Positions 1-11,200 of a stretch of 64,000 nucleotides of DNA are shown here, piece after piece. Below the pieces are notes generated by a model. The model ran no database searches, was not told the origin of the DNA, and worked only from the letters and a program-made list of their open reading frames with translations. Position numbers and translations under genes: made by a program. Every line of letters starts with the position of its first letter. Positions within the stretch are counted from its first letter, which is position 1. The DNA lies in assembly GCA_023228885.1 (NCBI GenBank), contig JALOAJ010000010.1:9042-73041 (forward strand), in the 5' to 3' direction. Source of the stretch: Bacillota bacterium. Lineage in GTDB: Bacteria > Bacillota > Clostridia > Monoglobales > Firm-18.

Positions 1-1830
1 CACCAAGCCCGGAATATTTCTTCCGCCTGAGGTTCTCGGATAGGTTACGCCCGGCCCTCCTGTGTAACGGTTGTAGGTTTTCATAATCCAATCCTGCAAA
101 TACATAATAAATGTCTGTGCGTAAAGCTGATTACCGGATGCCAAAAATTGATTGTTCATTATGCTATACCAACTGCTGCCTCTGGATATGTCCTCCTCAA
201 AGCGTGGCGGCGGATTTCCTCCCCGGCTCAAAACCGGGTCGGTTCCGTCATTGATGATAGGCTGTCTCCATGCAGTTCCGTATTCACCTTCGTAGGAGAA
301 CGCAACATTAAATATTGATTGATTGCCGAAATACAGCTCTTCCATAGGAGCATCCGCGCCTGTTCTGGCTTTATCCGTCCAACCTACATTGCCAAGAGTG
401 AGTGCCACAATCCTTTTCTTGTAATTGGGATGCGGCGGATTGGCAACGGCAGGCTGTACCCCATCATTTGCCGGATAGAATCTGCCCCGCATAATCAAGG
501 TGGCGGAGGAAATTTGCTCTCCGGCGTTCATGCCCTGACGAAGGTCGAACATGATATATGTTCTTTTTGTTCCCTCATCCACGGGCAGCTTCATCATGCT
601 GTGCGGGTCGGTGTTGGCGGCGGTTCTTATAGAGGTTCTGGATTCGCAGGCATAGATAGCAGGATCATCGCCAAAAGTTTGATTGGCGTATGGATTGCCT
701 GCCCGCGTGTATGTAATATACTTCGCCGGGATATATTTCGTTGTGTTTCCTACTTTTACTTCCAAATAAGGAGATTCTCCCAAAACAGGATAGTAGCCAT
801 CCTCCCCTTTTGCTCCCTTTAAAAATTCCGCTTCATATCCGTCCTTGTTTACCGCTAAAATCTGGACGGGCATAAGCCAGTTGTAGGTGTTTCGCTCGGT
901 CATAAACCGAACTGCCTGCTCCGTCATTTCAAAAGTTATTTGCTTAAAATCGCTTCCTAAATAATCCATATAGATGATGTCGCCTACATTCGCGTAACTA
1001 CTGTTGGCAAGGTGCATATTTTGCAGAAGAAGATTGGCACGCAAGCGGGTTTGACGATCTGCCGAAGCCGCATTTGTTACGCCGCGCGCCTCTAATTTCT
1101 TTTGATAATATTTATATAATTCATCCTTAGCCTTAGCATAATTCCCCTCTATAGCAGCTTGCTTGACCGAATTCAAATTCACCCCGGGATACGGCGATAC
1201 ATAGTCATAATCCAAAAGCGGAACAGTCATCACTCTTATTCGTCCGCCTACTAAAGCTCCGGTGGGTCCTTGAAGATTAAACGACTTGCTTTCGCGCACG
1301 AAATCGTTTATCACCGGATCCCAAACGCCGAATAATTCCTCATCCATAGGATAATTTCTCGGCTCGACAAATTCAAAATTACTAAAGTCAAAGCTTACCT
1401 GCAAATCAGGGTCTTTGCTGAAAGCAAAGGCATCAATAATTCCCTGCATAGCGAAGGAAGTATACCCCTCGCTTTGTTCAGACATGGGTTCGATAGACGC
1501 CTCGGCTTGAATTTTCATGGATTCTTCCAAACTTTCTTTTGGCGTTTCGCCATTTTCCTCCAAAGTTTCGTCAGAGATATGGTCACAGTAAATATCCTCA
1601 CATTCGTCTATGTCTTCCGCGGAATCGTCTATTTCAAAGCCCATATCAACCATCAGCTCAAGCAGCGCTTTTGGATTATCCTGCAAATATTCCAGGTATT
1701 CATCCGTAAACCCAAATTCCTCTAACAGCCCTGAAGCGTTGGTATCTTTACTGGAAAATACCATCGAAGCCGGTGTTAAAGCAAACGAGAAAACCATAAC
1801 CAATATTAGTGCTAATATTCTTCTTTTCAT
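1..1830 (-). CDS. Heparinase II/III-like secreted protein, N-terminal 610 codons (runs off left edge)
   Basis: The frame is open from an ATG at 1830 to base 1 without a stop, so the gene is truncated by the window edge. The start follows an AAAGGAG ribosome site. The N-terminus (MKRRILALILVMVFSFALTP) is a typical signal peptide. Around residues 215-240 a helical segment (NLNSVKQAAIEGNYAKAKDE) resembles the start of heparinase II/III alpha/alpha-toroid domains, in which small repeated helices precede the catalytic part. Residues about 290-470 contain a beta-rich stretch with the pattern FDLRQGMNAGEQISSATLIM, as in DNRLRE/CBM96-like modules. It is the last visible gene of the left transcription unit, 22 nt after the unusual SLH protein, the same order as in the right arm where that SLH family precedes full heparinase-like proteins. 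The catalytic region lies outside the window, so lyase activity is inferred from N-terminal similarity and context. Confidence 0.68.
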   Translation of the reverse strand, partial: MKRRILALILVMVFSFALTPASMVFSSKDTNASGLLEEFGFTDEYLEYLQDNPKALLELMVDMGFEIDDSAEDIDECEDIYCDHISDETLEENGETPKESLEESMKIQAEASIEPMSEQSEGYTSFAMQGIIDAFAFSKDPDLQVSFDFSNFEFVEPRNYPMDEELFGVWDPVINDFVRESKSFNLQGPTGALVGGRIRVMTVPLLDYDYVSPYPGVNLNSVKQAAIEGNYAKAKDELYKYYQKKLEARGVTNAASADRQTRLRANLLLQNMHLANSSYANVGDIIYMDYLGSDFKQITFEMTEQAVRFMTERNTYNWLMPVQILAVNKDGYEAEFLKGAKGEDGYYPVLGESPYLEVKVGNTTKYIPAKYITYTRAGNPYANQTFGDDPAIYACESRTSIRTAANTDPHSMMKLPVDEGTKRTYIMFDLRQGMNAGEQISSATLIMRGRFYPANDGVQPAVANPPHPNYKKRIVALTLGNVGWTDKARTGADAPMEELYFGNQSIFNVAFSYEGEYGTAWRQPIINDGTDPVLSRGGNPPPRFEEDISRGSSWYSIMNNQFLASGNQLYAQTFIMYLQDWIMKTYNRYTGGPGVTYPRTSGGRNIPGLV

Positions 1831-1852
1831 AAATATCCGTTCTCCTTTACTT

Positions 1853-4603
1853 TCATTGGACTATCACAATAGCCCGAGGCACAACGCGTGGGTCGCTGCT
1901 GCTTACGCTGGTCGCATACACCACAACATACAACGCATTATCCATAAACTCGTCATGAGTGCCAAGCCTTGCGGTATCATTTTTTAAGTTGTACACAAAA
2001 ACTGGAGGCGGGCTGCTGATTTGAACATCATAATTCTTTGAAAAACCCATGCCATCGCTCATATTTATAATATCGACCTTGCGGTTCAGCAATTCGGATA
2101 CTCGATTATACCGAACATCCGCAATATCACCCACAAACACCTCGGAGTTGACGTCAATAGAAGTATAAGCTTTAAACACAGACGAATCAAGATGCTGTAT
2201 AAGAGTATACGCATCAAGCTCATTACTGTTGTTCAGAGAATATTCTATTAACTGTCCGGTTCTAAGCCCGCTAAAATTATATCCTCCCGCGTGCTCGGAT
2301 ACAAAGAAATCCTCCGGGCCTTTCGATGTGATTATTTTTACGAATGTTCTTTCTTTTTCCTCCTCATCCAGCTTTTTACTCATTTTATAAACAATCCCGT
2401 ACTTTGAAATGGAGCTGCCGGGAACATCATATATCATGCTCGCACTGATTACAATCAAAGCCACACAGGCGCTGTCCTCGTCAAAGTCATAGCCTTCTAT
2501 CGAGTAGAATTGATTGTTATTAAGCTCAATGTCCGCTAAATAATTATCGTCTTCGGATTCCTGGTTTATCTGAGGCAGGCACAGCGCGATGGTGCGGTTT
2601 CTGATTCCGTAAGCGCCGTTGCCCACATCGCCTGAAAATGTTTTTTCATACGCGTTATATTTCTTTCCGACCTGCCAGTCTCGACCGACAAGCTTAGGAG
2701 CCGTAAGCTGAGTTATCTGTCCCTTTGCGTTAAGCTGATACTTAAGGGGCAGGGAGGTGGATTTTATTGCGGTTCCGCCGACATTTGTCCTTTCGTCAAG
2801 CATTGCCTGAAAAAACGGTGTGATTTCATTTGTTTTTAATGATCTTATGCCCGTTTCATCCTCAAAGGATACCCGGTCGGCAAATTCCAGGGTGCCGATG
2901 CCTTTATTTTTTGCTGCGATAGCCGGAACCGATCCTGAGTATGAATCCGGAGACGGTTCTTCCTCGCTGTCGGAGAACACATTGCCGTATAAAACCTTTG
3001 CTAAGGGGCTTTGCATTGTTCTATCCCTCACAGATAGAAGTGCAATATAATTCAAATCAGAAAGCACTCCTTCGCTAACATATACCACATTTCCCCTGTA
3101 ATCTAAATTTATGGTCACTTCCTTGCCCAAAAACTTGTTAAAACCACTCTCTTGTGCAAATGATTTTCCTAAATCATAGGTTGCACCGCCAATTACTATA
3201 AACCCGGGGTCTAAAGAAAATTCCTCAATTATACCGTCAATTTGGCTTCTTGACACATATACCTTGATTAAGGTTTCATCCACATCAATAAATATGCTCA
3301 CTGTATCCCCCGGAGTTATATCCTCAATTGCCACCGGATTGTTGTCCGCATCATATATATAGCTTTTAAGATATATGTTTCTGTCATCTTTTAAAATGAT
3401 ACCGGATTTGCCGTTTAAACGCTTATCATGCGAAAAATTAATCCGGTATGATTCAGGATTGACTGAGCTGACCACAAAACTTTGATATTCGTTAAAAAGC
3501 AGCACATTGTACTCGCTGCCCCCATCATTTGAGATGAATGTAATATATCCTTCCATGAGTTCTTCCGTGTTTATACTTGCCCAATCCCGCGGCAGGCCAT
3601 TATATAATAAATCGACATTGGGCGCAATTTTTTTCGTAATGATTTGTTTGTTTTGCTCATAGGAAACCTCTTCGTTTGTTAGGCTGATAATATCCTTATT
3701 CTCAATAATATCAATGATATTGTTTCTTTCATCGGGTAATATTGATTTAATGATATACTTATTTGTGCTTTCCTCCAATACTACATAAGCGTCAACCGTA
3801 AGACCCAAATAAGATGCGGCATCCGTATTTCCCGCACGTATTACAACATCATCAATCATAATTTCATCATCCCTCAGATTGACATTAGGGGCAAGAAGCC
3901 ATGAATCATAGTTTGCCGTAACAACGCCGCGAACCTTGAAGGTATCATCTTCCTTATTTAACAAATAATTTCGAAGGGTATCTCCGGATTTCAATGTGTG
4001 AGCTCCATCGGAACGGTAGTGACTGGTAATTAGGCGGTTTGCATTCAACGCGTTAAAAATCATATACAACGACTCGCAATATGTTATTAGCTCGTTAGCA
4101 GGCGTTGATACGCCATTTAAGAGCCTGCAGTACCCCGCCGAAATCAAGTATCCTTCAGGATAGCCGCCGTAGTTCTTGGCCTGAGGCTCATATCCCAAGA
4201 GCCTTACCAGCATGATGGACGCTTCTAAAACAGTCAGGTTTCTTTCCGGGTGAAAATTTCCGTCTACATCCCCGTCAATGATTCCCATTGCTGTCAAAAA
4301 GCCTATCGCCGGCAAGTACCGATGTTCGCCCGGAACATCCGCGTATTTTGAGGCGCTGCCGCTTAAAGACTGATCGTCTGAGTTCAAAAGCTTATGCAGC
4401 ATTTCGGAAAATTCCGCGCGTGTAATATTTTTTCCAAGTTCCCCACCGTCCACATCCCCCTCTATAACATTAAAGGCTTGCAAATCCAGTATCAGCGCGG
4501 AAGACAGGGAGATTTCCGCATGGGAAAAGCCAAGAGGTGTAGCAACCACTGCTAAAACCACTGTCAGACAAATAAATTTTTTGAATACTTTTTTAAGCTT
4601 CAT
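1853..4603 (-). CDS. SLH-domain surface protein, paralog of the protein at 45449-48196
   Basis: This 916-residue exported protein starts with a signal peptide (MKLKKVFKKFICLTVVLAVV). Three degenerate SLH repeats follow within about residues 30-190, with recognisable cores such as NITRAEFSEML and DGDVDGNFHPERNLTVLEAS, so it probably binds secondary cell-wall polymers. The remaining 700 residues are beta-rich with many short repeated motifs (for example IDGIIEEFSLDPGFIVIGGATYD) and match no domain I recognise. Length, order and motif spacing match the 915-residue protein in the right arm, and both are directly followed by a heparinase II/III-like gene. The ATG follows GAGGGG at good spacing. 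It lies between permease C and the truncated heparinase-like gene with gaps of 36 and 22 nt. A structural partner or display scaffold for the lyase is an inference; no catalytic motif was seen. Confidence 0.8.
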   Translation of the reverse strand: MKLKKVFKKFICLTVVLAVVATPLGFSHAEISLSSALILDLQAFNVIEGDVDGGELGKNITRAEFSEMLHKLLNSDDQSLSGSASKYADVPGEHRYLPAIGFLTAMGIIDGDVDGNFHPERNLTVLEASIMLVRLLGYEPQAKNYGGYPEGYLISAGYCRLLNGVSTPANELITYCESLYMIFNALNANRLITSHYRSDGAHTLKSGDTLRNYLLNKEDDTFKVRGVVTANYDSWLLAPNVNLRDDEIMIDDVVIRAGNTDAASYLGLTVDAYVVLEESTNKYIIKSILPDERNNIIDIIENKDIISLTNEEVSYEQNKQIITKKIAPNVDLLYNGLPRDWASINTEELMEGYITFISNDGGSEYNVLLFNEYQSFVVSSVNPESYRINFSHDKRLNGKSGIILKDDRNIYLKSYIYDADNNPVAIEDITPGDTVSIFIDVDETLIKVYVSRSQIDGIIEEFSLDPGFIVIGGATYDLGKSFAQESGFNKFLGKEVTINLDYRGNVVYVSEGVLSDLNYIALLSVRDRTMQSPLAKVLYGNVFSDSEEEPSPDSYSGSVPAIAAKNKGIGTLEFADRVSFEDETGIRSLKTNEITPFFQAMLDERTNVGGTAIKSTSLPLKYQLNAKGQITQLTAPKLVGRDWQVGKKYNAYEKTFSGDVGNGAYGIRNRTIALCLPQINQESEDDNYLADIELNNNQFYSIEGYDFDEDSACVALIVISASMIYDVPGSSISKYGIVYKMSKKLDEEEKERTFVKIITSKGPEDFFVSEHAGGYNFSGLRTGQLIEYSLNNSNELDAYTLIQHLDSSVFKAYTSIDVNSEVFVGDIADVRYNRVSELLNRKVDIINMSDGMGFSKNYDVQISSPPPVFVYNLKNDTARLGTHDEFMDNALYVVVYATSVSSSDPRVVPRAIVIVQ

Positions 4604-4639
4604 AATGAACCCCTCTCAATCATCACTTAAGATTATGTA

Positions 4640-5521
4640 CTATCCCTTCACGGCGCCTATCATAATTCCTTTGACAAAGTATTTCTGTAAAAACGGATAT
4701 AAACACAATATCGGAAAGGTTGCGATTACCATTGTCGAATATTTAATCGTTTCACTTACCATCTGTGTATCCGCGGCATTTCCCCCGCTTGTCATTGATG
4801 CCGTATCATTCACAATCAGTATTTCACGAAGCACTAGCTGCAATGGATATAAATTCCGATTTTTAATAAAAATTATCGCATTGAACCAGGCGTTCCAATG
4901 ATGCACTCCATAGTATAGGATAATCACCGCGACTGTAGGCAGCGACAGCGGCATCACTATTCTCCACAAGATGGTAAAATGTCCCGCTCCGTCCATTTTC
5001 GCGGATTCCTCCAAGCTGTACGGTATGCACATAAATGCTGTTCTCATAATAATCAGGTTAAATGTGCCTATCGCGTTCGGTAATATCAATGACCACAGAG
5101 TGTCATAGAGACCCAGCTCCCTTACCAATAAGTAAAAGGGTATAAGCCCTCCGCTGAAAAACATTGTAAACACTATTATCCACATTACCTGCTTTTGGAA
5201 TACAGCCCTTGGTCTGGATAAAAAATACGCGCCAAAGCTTGTCAGTGTCAAATTCAGTGCCACTCCGACTATCACAATTACTATTGTGTTTCTGTATCCT
5301 ATACCAATCATTGAGTTTTGCAAAACCGTTTTATAAGAATCAAATGTAAAACCTAAAGGGTTCCACAGTATTCCTTGATGTGCCATATGCCGCATCGGCT
5401 CTGAAAATGATACCATCAGTATATAGTAAAGGGGATATGCTATAACAAACAATAACGCCGTCAAAAATGCCTTATTGAAATAATTAAATATTTTTTCGTT
5501 TTTTGTGTACTCCAAGCCCAT
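4640..5521 (-). CDS. Carbohydrate ABC transporter permease, LplC/YtcP type
   Basis: The 293-residue protein has about six hydrophobic membrane segments. Its cytoplasmic EAA loop reads EESAKMDGAGHFTILWRIVM, the contact site for the ATPase in binding-protein-dependent sugar importers. The C-terminus (FLQKYFVKGIMIGAVKG) is characteristic of LplC/YtcP permeases, which work as the second half of a heterodimeric channel. The ATG follows AGGGGAGG. It lies 15 nt after the permease B gene and forms the importer with it and the binding lipoprotein at 6580. No ATPase gene is present, as is usual for this family, which borrows a shared MsmX-type ATPase. The substrate is probably an oligosaccharide released by the surface enzymes in this operon; this is inferred from context only. 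Confidence 0.93.
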   Translation of the reverse strand: MGLEYTKNEKIFNYFNKAFLTALLFVIAYPLYYILMVSFSEPMRHMAHQGILWNPLGFTFDSYKTVLQNSMIGIGYRNTIVIVIVGVALNLTLTSFGAYFLSRPRAVFQKQVMWIIVFTMFFSGGLIPFYLLVRELGLYDTLWSLILPNAIGTFNLIIMRTAFMCIPYSLEESAKMDGAGHFTILWRIVMPLSLPTVAVIILYYGVHHWNAWFNAIIFIKNRNLYPLQLVLREILIVNDTASMTSGGNAADTQMVSETIKYSTMVIATFPILCLYPFLQKYFVKGIMIGAVKG

Positions 5522-5536
5522 ATAAATCCTCCCCTG

Positions 5537-6496
5537 TTACCACAATTTTGTGTCTGCAAACTTCCTGGTTATTGTGTTTGCAGATATAAGCAGTATGCAA
5601 TTTATTAATCCGTTGAACAGCCCCACCGCCGTAGAGTAACTCCAGTTAGCTTCCAATAAGCCTTTTCTGTATACATACGATGATATCACATCTGCTTTGC
5701 TCATAACGGCGTCATTATACAACAGAATAATCTTTTCAAAGCCCACATTCATTAGTCCGCCGATTCTTAAGATAAGCATTATGATTATCGTTGGAAGCAG
5801 GCATGGCAGGGTGATGTTTATAGTTTGCCTTATTCTTCCGGCTCCGTCTATTCTTGCCGCCTCATACAGCTGCTGGTCTATTCCCACAAGTGCCGACAGA
5901 TAAATTATCGAGCCCCATCCGACCTCCTGCCATATTCCTGATATTACATAAACCGGCATAAATAAGTTGGGTTCTTGCAACATCGTTTTCTGCGGAAAGC
6001 CAAATATACCCAGAACCTGCGTAATTACTCCGTTATATCTTGTGAATTCAATTACCATTCCGCATGTTACGACCAATGACACAAAATGCGGCATATAGCT
6101 TAATGTTTGCACAATTCTTTTGAATTTTGTTCCATGAAGCTCGTTTATGAGCAGAGCAAATAGTATTGGCGCAGGGAATCCAAATAAAATGGTCGCCAGG
6201 CTTATGCGCAGCGTATTGGTAAATGTCCGCGCGAAATACGGCGAACGGAAGAACTCCTCAAACCATTGGAAACCAACCCACGGGCTGTTCCATAGTCCCT
6301 GCGCCGGTGAAAAATGTTTAAAGGATATTATTGCCCCGCCCATTGGGATGTAGCAGAATATAATATAGTACAGCAACACCGGGATAATCATGATGTACAG
6401 CGACTTCTCATTTTTTATGAGCGTCCATGTATGCTTTGCTCTACTTCCCAAGCTTATCCCCCTTTTTTCGGTTCTTGTATTCATATCCATGGTCAT
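5537..6496 (-). CDS. Carbohydrate ABC transporter permease, LplB type
   Basis: The 319-residue integral membrane protein has an N-terminal cytoplasmic stretch and about six membrane segments. Its EAA loop reads YEAARIDGAGRIRQTINITL. It ends with a TRKFADTKLW tail like other LplB permeases. It pairs with the LplC-type permease that starts 15 nt downstream. The first ATG at 6496 was chosen because GAAAGG lies 5 nt before it; two more Met codons follow within five residues. It is separated from the upstream binding-protein gene by 83 nt that contain a hairpin (6525-6561), so expression relative to the binding protein may be reduced. Confidence 0.93.
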   Translation of the reverse strand: MTMDMNTRTEKRGISLGSRAKHTWTLIKNEKSLYIMIIPVLLYYIIFCYIPMGGAIISFKHFSPAQGLWNSPWVGFQWFEEFFRSPYFARTFTNTLRISLATILFGFPAPILFALLINELHGTKFKRIVQTLSYMPHFVSLVVTCGMVIEFTRYNGVITQVLGIFGFPQKTMLQEPNLFMPVYVISGIWQEVGWGSIIYLSALVGIDQQLYEAARIDGAGRIRQTINITLPCLLPTIIIMLILRIGGLMNVGFEKIILLYNDAVMSKADVISSYVYRKGLLEANWSYSTAVGLFNGLINCILLISANTITRKFADTKLW

Positions 6497-6524
6497 CTAA
6501 GCCTTTCACTGTATATATTTTAAT

Positions 6525-6561
6525 GTCAATTCGAATTAAACAATTTCCTTGTTGCGAATTG
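6525..6561 (-). other. Intergenic hairpin between binding-protein and permease genes
   Basis: An 8-bp inverted repeat, TCAATTCG (6525-6532) and CGAATTGA (6554-6561), encloses a smaller one (ACAA/TTGT) at 6539-6551. No T-tract follows on the minus strand, so it is not a convincing terminator. A stem-loop just after a solute-binding-protein gene often protects the upstream mRNA or partly blocks read-through, which would raise binding protein over permease. That role is inferred. Confidence 0.4.
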
Positions 6562-6579
6562 AAAAATAATATAAATTCC

Positions 6580-8205
6580 TTACCTGTTCATGTACCGGTC
6601 GTATGCGTTTTGCTGCATTTTAATGGCGTCTTCAATTCCAAAGCTTTTTAATTGCGTGATATACGCATCAAAATTGTCAAGAGATTCCGTTCCCAATAAC
6701 ACCTTTAAGCTATATTCGTCGACATAAGTCTTAACATTGTTTATAATGCTTGAAAATTGTGCGCTTTCACCCTCACTTATTGAAACCGGAGGCAAAATAT
6801 GATTTACGGCCTCACTGCTGTTCCACGCGGTAAAAGCTTCCTTTTGGCCTGGCAGCATCCAATATTGCTCTATATACTCCCTGCGCTGCTCAAAAGGGCC
6901 GCTGTAGGTTGCTCTTGCATATGCGGACCACGCCTGCGAAACCGACCAGCCTTCTGGATGGTTCATTACAAAATAAGACATTTTGGGGTATCCATCGATT
7001 ATATTATAGCTTTCGCCTTCCACACCAAAGTTGTACAACATATTCCCTTTTTCGGTGTAGCCGTAATCGAGGAAACGCGCCGCAAGCTCAACATTTTGGG
7101 ATTTCGCGGTGATTGCCGTAAATTGATTCGATGCGTCCACAGGGTGTACCATTGATGTATATTTCACTGCGTCTCCCCGGTTCTTAACAGGAAACTGCAC
7201 CGGCAAAAGCTCCGCATTTAAGTCCTGTGCTTCAAATGCAGGCACATATTTACTAAGTGTTGAACCGGGATAGCATGCGAAGGCCCCTGTCCGGCCGTTT
7301 AATACATAGGAGTCCATAGCCTTGCCGTCCGTTGTTCCTATGCCTTTATCAATCAAGTCCTCCGAGTACCATTTTTGCAGGGTCGCCAGCAGTTCTTTAT
7401 ACTCCGGCAAATACGCTCCGTATTTGACTTGACCATCGTCTATAAAAAATTCTTTTTTTAACCCATATGCTCCTGAAAATAGGCCGTTTGCAAGAATAAA
7501 AAAGGTTCCTTGATCCTTACTTACCGCAAAGGGCGCCGTGGCTCCCTTTTGCACCTTGAATGCAGTAAGCATGGCGTGCCAGTCGCTAATGGTTTCGGGA
7601 AGCGGTAAATTCAGCTCATCCAGCCAATCCTTGCGAACAACGGGTCCGTACGAGGTCAGTAATATATCATCTCCGCGTACGAAGGGAAAAGCGAAATACT
7701 TACCGCTGTCCGTTTTCACGGCCCTTTCAACATTAGGATTTGCCTCCATATACTTTGTCATATTCGGAGCGTAGTTTTTAAACACATCGTTTAAGGGAAT
7801 GATAATGTTTTCTGCAATAGCCTTTTCAGGGCCACCCGTATATCTGGTTATCCACTTTATCTCTATTATGTCCGGAAGGTTGCCGGACGCTATCATTAGA
7901 TTAAAATCGACATCGCTTTGGCCAGCCGGTGGATGTATATATTGAACCTTTATCCCGGTTTCATTTTCCAGTTCTTTTCCTAAAGGTGTATCAGTGATGC
8001 TCTTGTAATTCGCGCTGATGCTTCCTTGCAAATCAACCCAATAGGTCAGCGTCCTATCTGTATTGATTGGATACGATGTTTCTCCCGGCTGCGTAACAGG
8101 TGATTCCTGGATTATTCCTCCTCCGTTACCGCCTCTGCACGAAATTAACAGGCTGCCCGCCACCGTAATACAAATTGCCAAAGCTATAATTTTTTTAATT
8201 TTCAC
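6580..8205 (-). CDS. Sugar-binding lipoprotein of ABC importer (LplA-like)
   Basis: The protein is an extracellular solute-binding protein of the large type that accompanies LplB/LplC permeases. It has a lipoprotein signal with lipobox LLISC, placing the lipidated cysteine at residue 23 from the GTG start. The mature part has the two-lobed family features, including TGIKVQYIHPPAG near the N-terminus and repeated aromatic residues suited to sugar stacking. I prefer the GTG at 8205: the ATG at 8217 directly abuts the AGGAG ribosome site with no spacing, whereas GTG lies 12 nt after it. It starts 21 nt after the giant SLH protein gene and opens the transporter part of the operon. The ligand is unknown, probably an oligosaccharide. 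Confidence 0.92.
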   Translation of the reverse strand: MKIKKIIALAICITVAGSLLISCRGGNGGGIIQESPVTQPGETSYPINTDRTLTYWVDLQGSISANYKSITDTPLGKELENETGIKVQYIHPPAGQSDVDFNLMIASGNLPDIIEIKWITRYTGGPEKAIAENIIIPLNDVFKNYAPNMTKYMEANPNVERAVKTDSGKYFAFPFVRGDDILLTSYGPVVRKDWLDELNLPLPETISDWHAMLTAFKVQKGATAPFAVSKDQGTFFILANGLFSGAYGLKKEFFIDDGQVKYGAYLPEYKELLATLQKWYSEDLIDKGIGTTDGKAMDSYVLNGRTGAFACYPGSTLSKYVPAFEAQDLNAELLPVQFPVKNRGDAVKYTSMVHPVDASNQFTAITAKSQNVELAARFLDYGYTEKGNMLYNFGVEGESYNIIDGYPKMSYFVMNHPEGWSVSQAWSAYARATYSGPFEQRREYIEQYWMLPGQKEAFTAWNSSEAVNHILPPVSISEGESAQFSSIINNVKTYVDEYSLKVLLGTESLDNFDAYITQLKSFGIEDAIKMQQNAYDRYMNR

Positions 8206-8226
8206 TATGCTTCCCATCTCCTGTCA

Positions 8227-11200
8227 TTATTTTGATACATAAATTTCAATTGCTTTTTCAATCATTTTGGCGGATTCGGCGCGCGTTAAGTTGTTTTTTG
8301 GTAAAAATGTTCCATCAGGATAGCCGCTTATTATGCCAGCGGTTTTCATTAACGCAACCGCTTCCTTGGCGTATTCGCTTATATTATCCTCGTCCATGAA
8401 AACCATATTATCTGCGGGTTGAAGGCCGTAAGAGCTTCCAGCGACTCGGGAAATCACCGTTGCCGCGTCCTCCCGTGTGATAAAATCGTTTGCGCCAAAC
8501 AAGCCATTTGTATATCCGGTGATGATTTTTGCCTCAGCTGCCGCCACTACCCATGGAGCGTACCATTCACCGGAATCAATGTCGGCAAAAGAGATTTCTC
8601 CCTTACTGGACGGCTGAATGTCAAATGCGGAAAGTGTCATCTTTATGAATTCAGCGCGCGTTATATTGTTCTGCGGATAAAAATCTCCATCACCGCCGCC
8701 ATTCACAATTCCCAAGTCATAAAGTGCCATGATTGAAACATACGCCCAGTGACCGGGTACATCCTTAAACGCCTCTCTGGATTCTTTTCCGGCTTCGGTA
8801 GGCTGCGTGTCCGCTATCAACGGTATATTGATTCCCACGCTTGTGACGCTTCCTCCCCTGCCACTGCTTCCCCCACCTCCACCGCTTCCAGGCAAGCCGC
8901 TGGCAGATAGGGTTCGGACAGAAAGCACAGCCGGTTCGCTGCTGACCCCGTTATTGTCAGCGGTCACCTCAAATGTGTAGGAGGTATATGGAGCTAATCC
9001 GGAAAAGCTTAAGCTTGTCGCGGTGAGTTCAGCTTGAAACTTTGAACGGTTCATATACACGCTGTAGCCTGTTACACTTCCTTCGGGGATAGTCCAGCTC
9101 AAGGTTAGTGAGGTTTGTGTAATGCCACTTGCCATCAGATTAACAGGTGCGCCCGGCACCTGCAGCCAGTGCCCCATTCCATCGCTCCCCATAACCCCTG
9201 CAGCTTGACTCCCTCCGTCTGTGACCAGACCACCGGCGCTTTCCGCTTTGATTACGGCACCCTTATCCGCTTTTATGGAAGATAAGGAATTAACCGCAAG
9301 CTTGCTTCTCTCTGCTATAAAAATAGAAGATGTGCTGTCCATTTCGGCTGCAGTTCCCGTTAAAGTCAAGGAAACGCCACCCGCCACGATTAGGGATGCG
9401 CCTTGAAGGCTAATTATTTTTCTTCCGCCGTCAATTGTATGATCAATATTTTGCCTAAATACTCCTGTAAAGGAATACCTGCATACATTACCGCTCGGCA
9501 AGCAGGTCATGTTCATGTTTGCTCCTTCACCCAGGGTAAATACGGACGGTGCGTCTTTCGTACCCACGATATTCACTCCATCGTACGACAGCCCGCCTAA
9601 GCCGAAGACACCAATCATTGCCCCGTCCGCTATGGACAACTCACCGTTTGACGCATTCAAGATGCCGTAAGTTTCCACCCGTGAGCCGTTTCCTTCAAGA
9701 ACAAGAGGACCGGAGTTCTCCGAAACTGTTAATGTTATGCCTTCCGAAATTGTTAATGTCATCCCGCTTGGAATAATCATAGCGGTTCCGCTCGGTACCT
9801 CTGCACTGTATCCCAATACGGCGCTTTGTGTTAATGCAATGCAATTCAGCTGCGGGTAATAAGCCGCATTGTTGTCTAAGGCTGATATCAGTGCCACCAC
9901 ATCGGAGGAAGCTCCACGGGAAATGATATTCAACACTGCAGTGTTGGAGATTGCGTTTCCGCTTGTTAAGCGGAAAAAATATGTGCCCGAGGCTGTGTCC
10001 GTTGTGGTTAGTGCGGTAATCAGAGATGTGTTATTTGATATGTCGGAAACGGATATGTCCACGCCTGCGGGGGGCTCATTTATTATGACGGTTCCCGCCG
10101 CATCGTTGCAGTACAGCACATCAAGAGCGGTATCGTTTGGAATATATGTTGTTTCAACCTCATAGGTGGCTCTTCCATTCACCCTTTCGGTCACATTTCC
10201 CATTTGTCTGCCTATGGTTATTGTCGCCTCGTTGATGACTACCGCGCCTGTATTAATAGAAACCGCTTCTCCGCCCGTAAGCTTGAAGTAATACATACCT
10301 GCCGCCGCAATTTCTGTTGTGGTTACATAGATCTTTGATGTATTACCGACTATGTCGTTTGCGGTAATTGTTATTCCAACCGGCTGGCTTGCGGGTTCTC
10401 CGGCACTGTTTGTGCAATATATCACCTCAAGAGGCGTATTGTCGGGAATATTAGCCGCTATCACATCAATCACCGCCGCATCCGCAATCCCTTGAACCAA
10501 CAATTTACTCTGGATTGTTGCAATATTTATTCTGGGAGCGGGAGTCAGGACTAAGGATGCTAAATTGGACTCCGCTCCACAGCTCGCGAGTTTAAAGTAA
10601 TAGGTTCCGGTCACGGACTCCGGTGAAACCGTTACTGTCACTAAATCGGCGTGAGCCGTAATAATTATCCCGTTCGGAGGCGCCCCTATGTCGTTCCCCT
10701 CGTTGTCACAGTATATTGGGACAATGGGTGCGCCGCTTGTTATGTTCGCGGTTGTCAAGTTAAATGATGCCATTCCTGCCGTCCCCTCTTTTACCTCTCC
10801 CATTTGGGGCGCCTCCACCGTTATCGCGGGAGCGGCCGAGCTTACAACAATTGATGCTACATTAGATTCTGCGCCGCCAAATTCTCCATCTTCTTCACCA
10901 ATCAGTTTAAAATAATATATGCCGCCCGAGATTTCCCCCGTTGCGTTTACTGTAACAACAGACCTTTCACCGGTCACGCCGGCTGCCATGACGGTCATGC
11001 CTCCTGGTTGGCTTCCGGGTGCGCCGTCTGCATTTGCGCAGTATATTACATTAAAAGCCGCCCCGTCATCAATGTTCATCGTGACGACGGAAAAGACCGC
11101 TTCTCCCGGCGTTCCGGCTATCAGCACTCCGTTTTGAACCGGCAAAATTTCTATATCCGGCTCACTCGTCGCCGTCACATTTACCACGCAGCTTTTATAG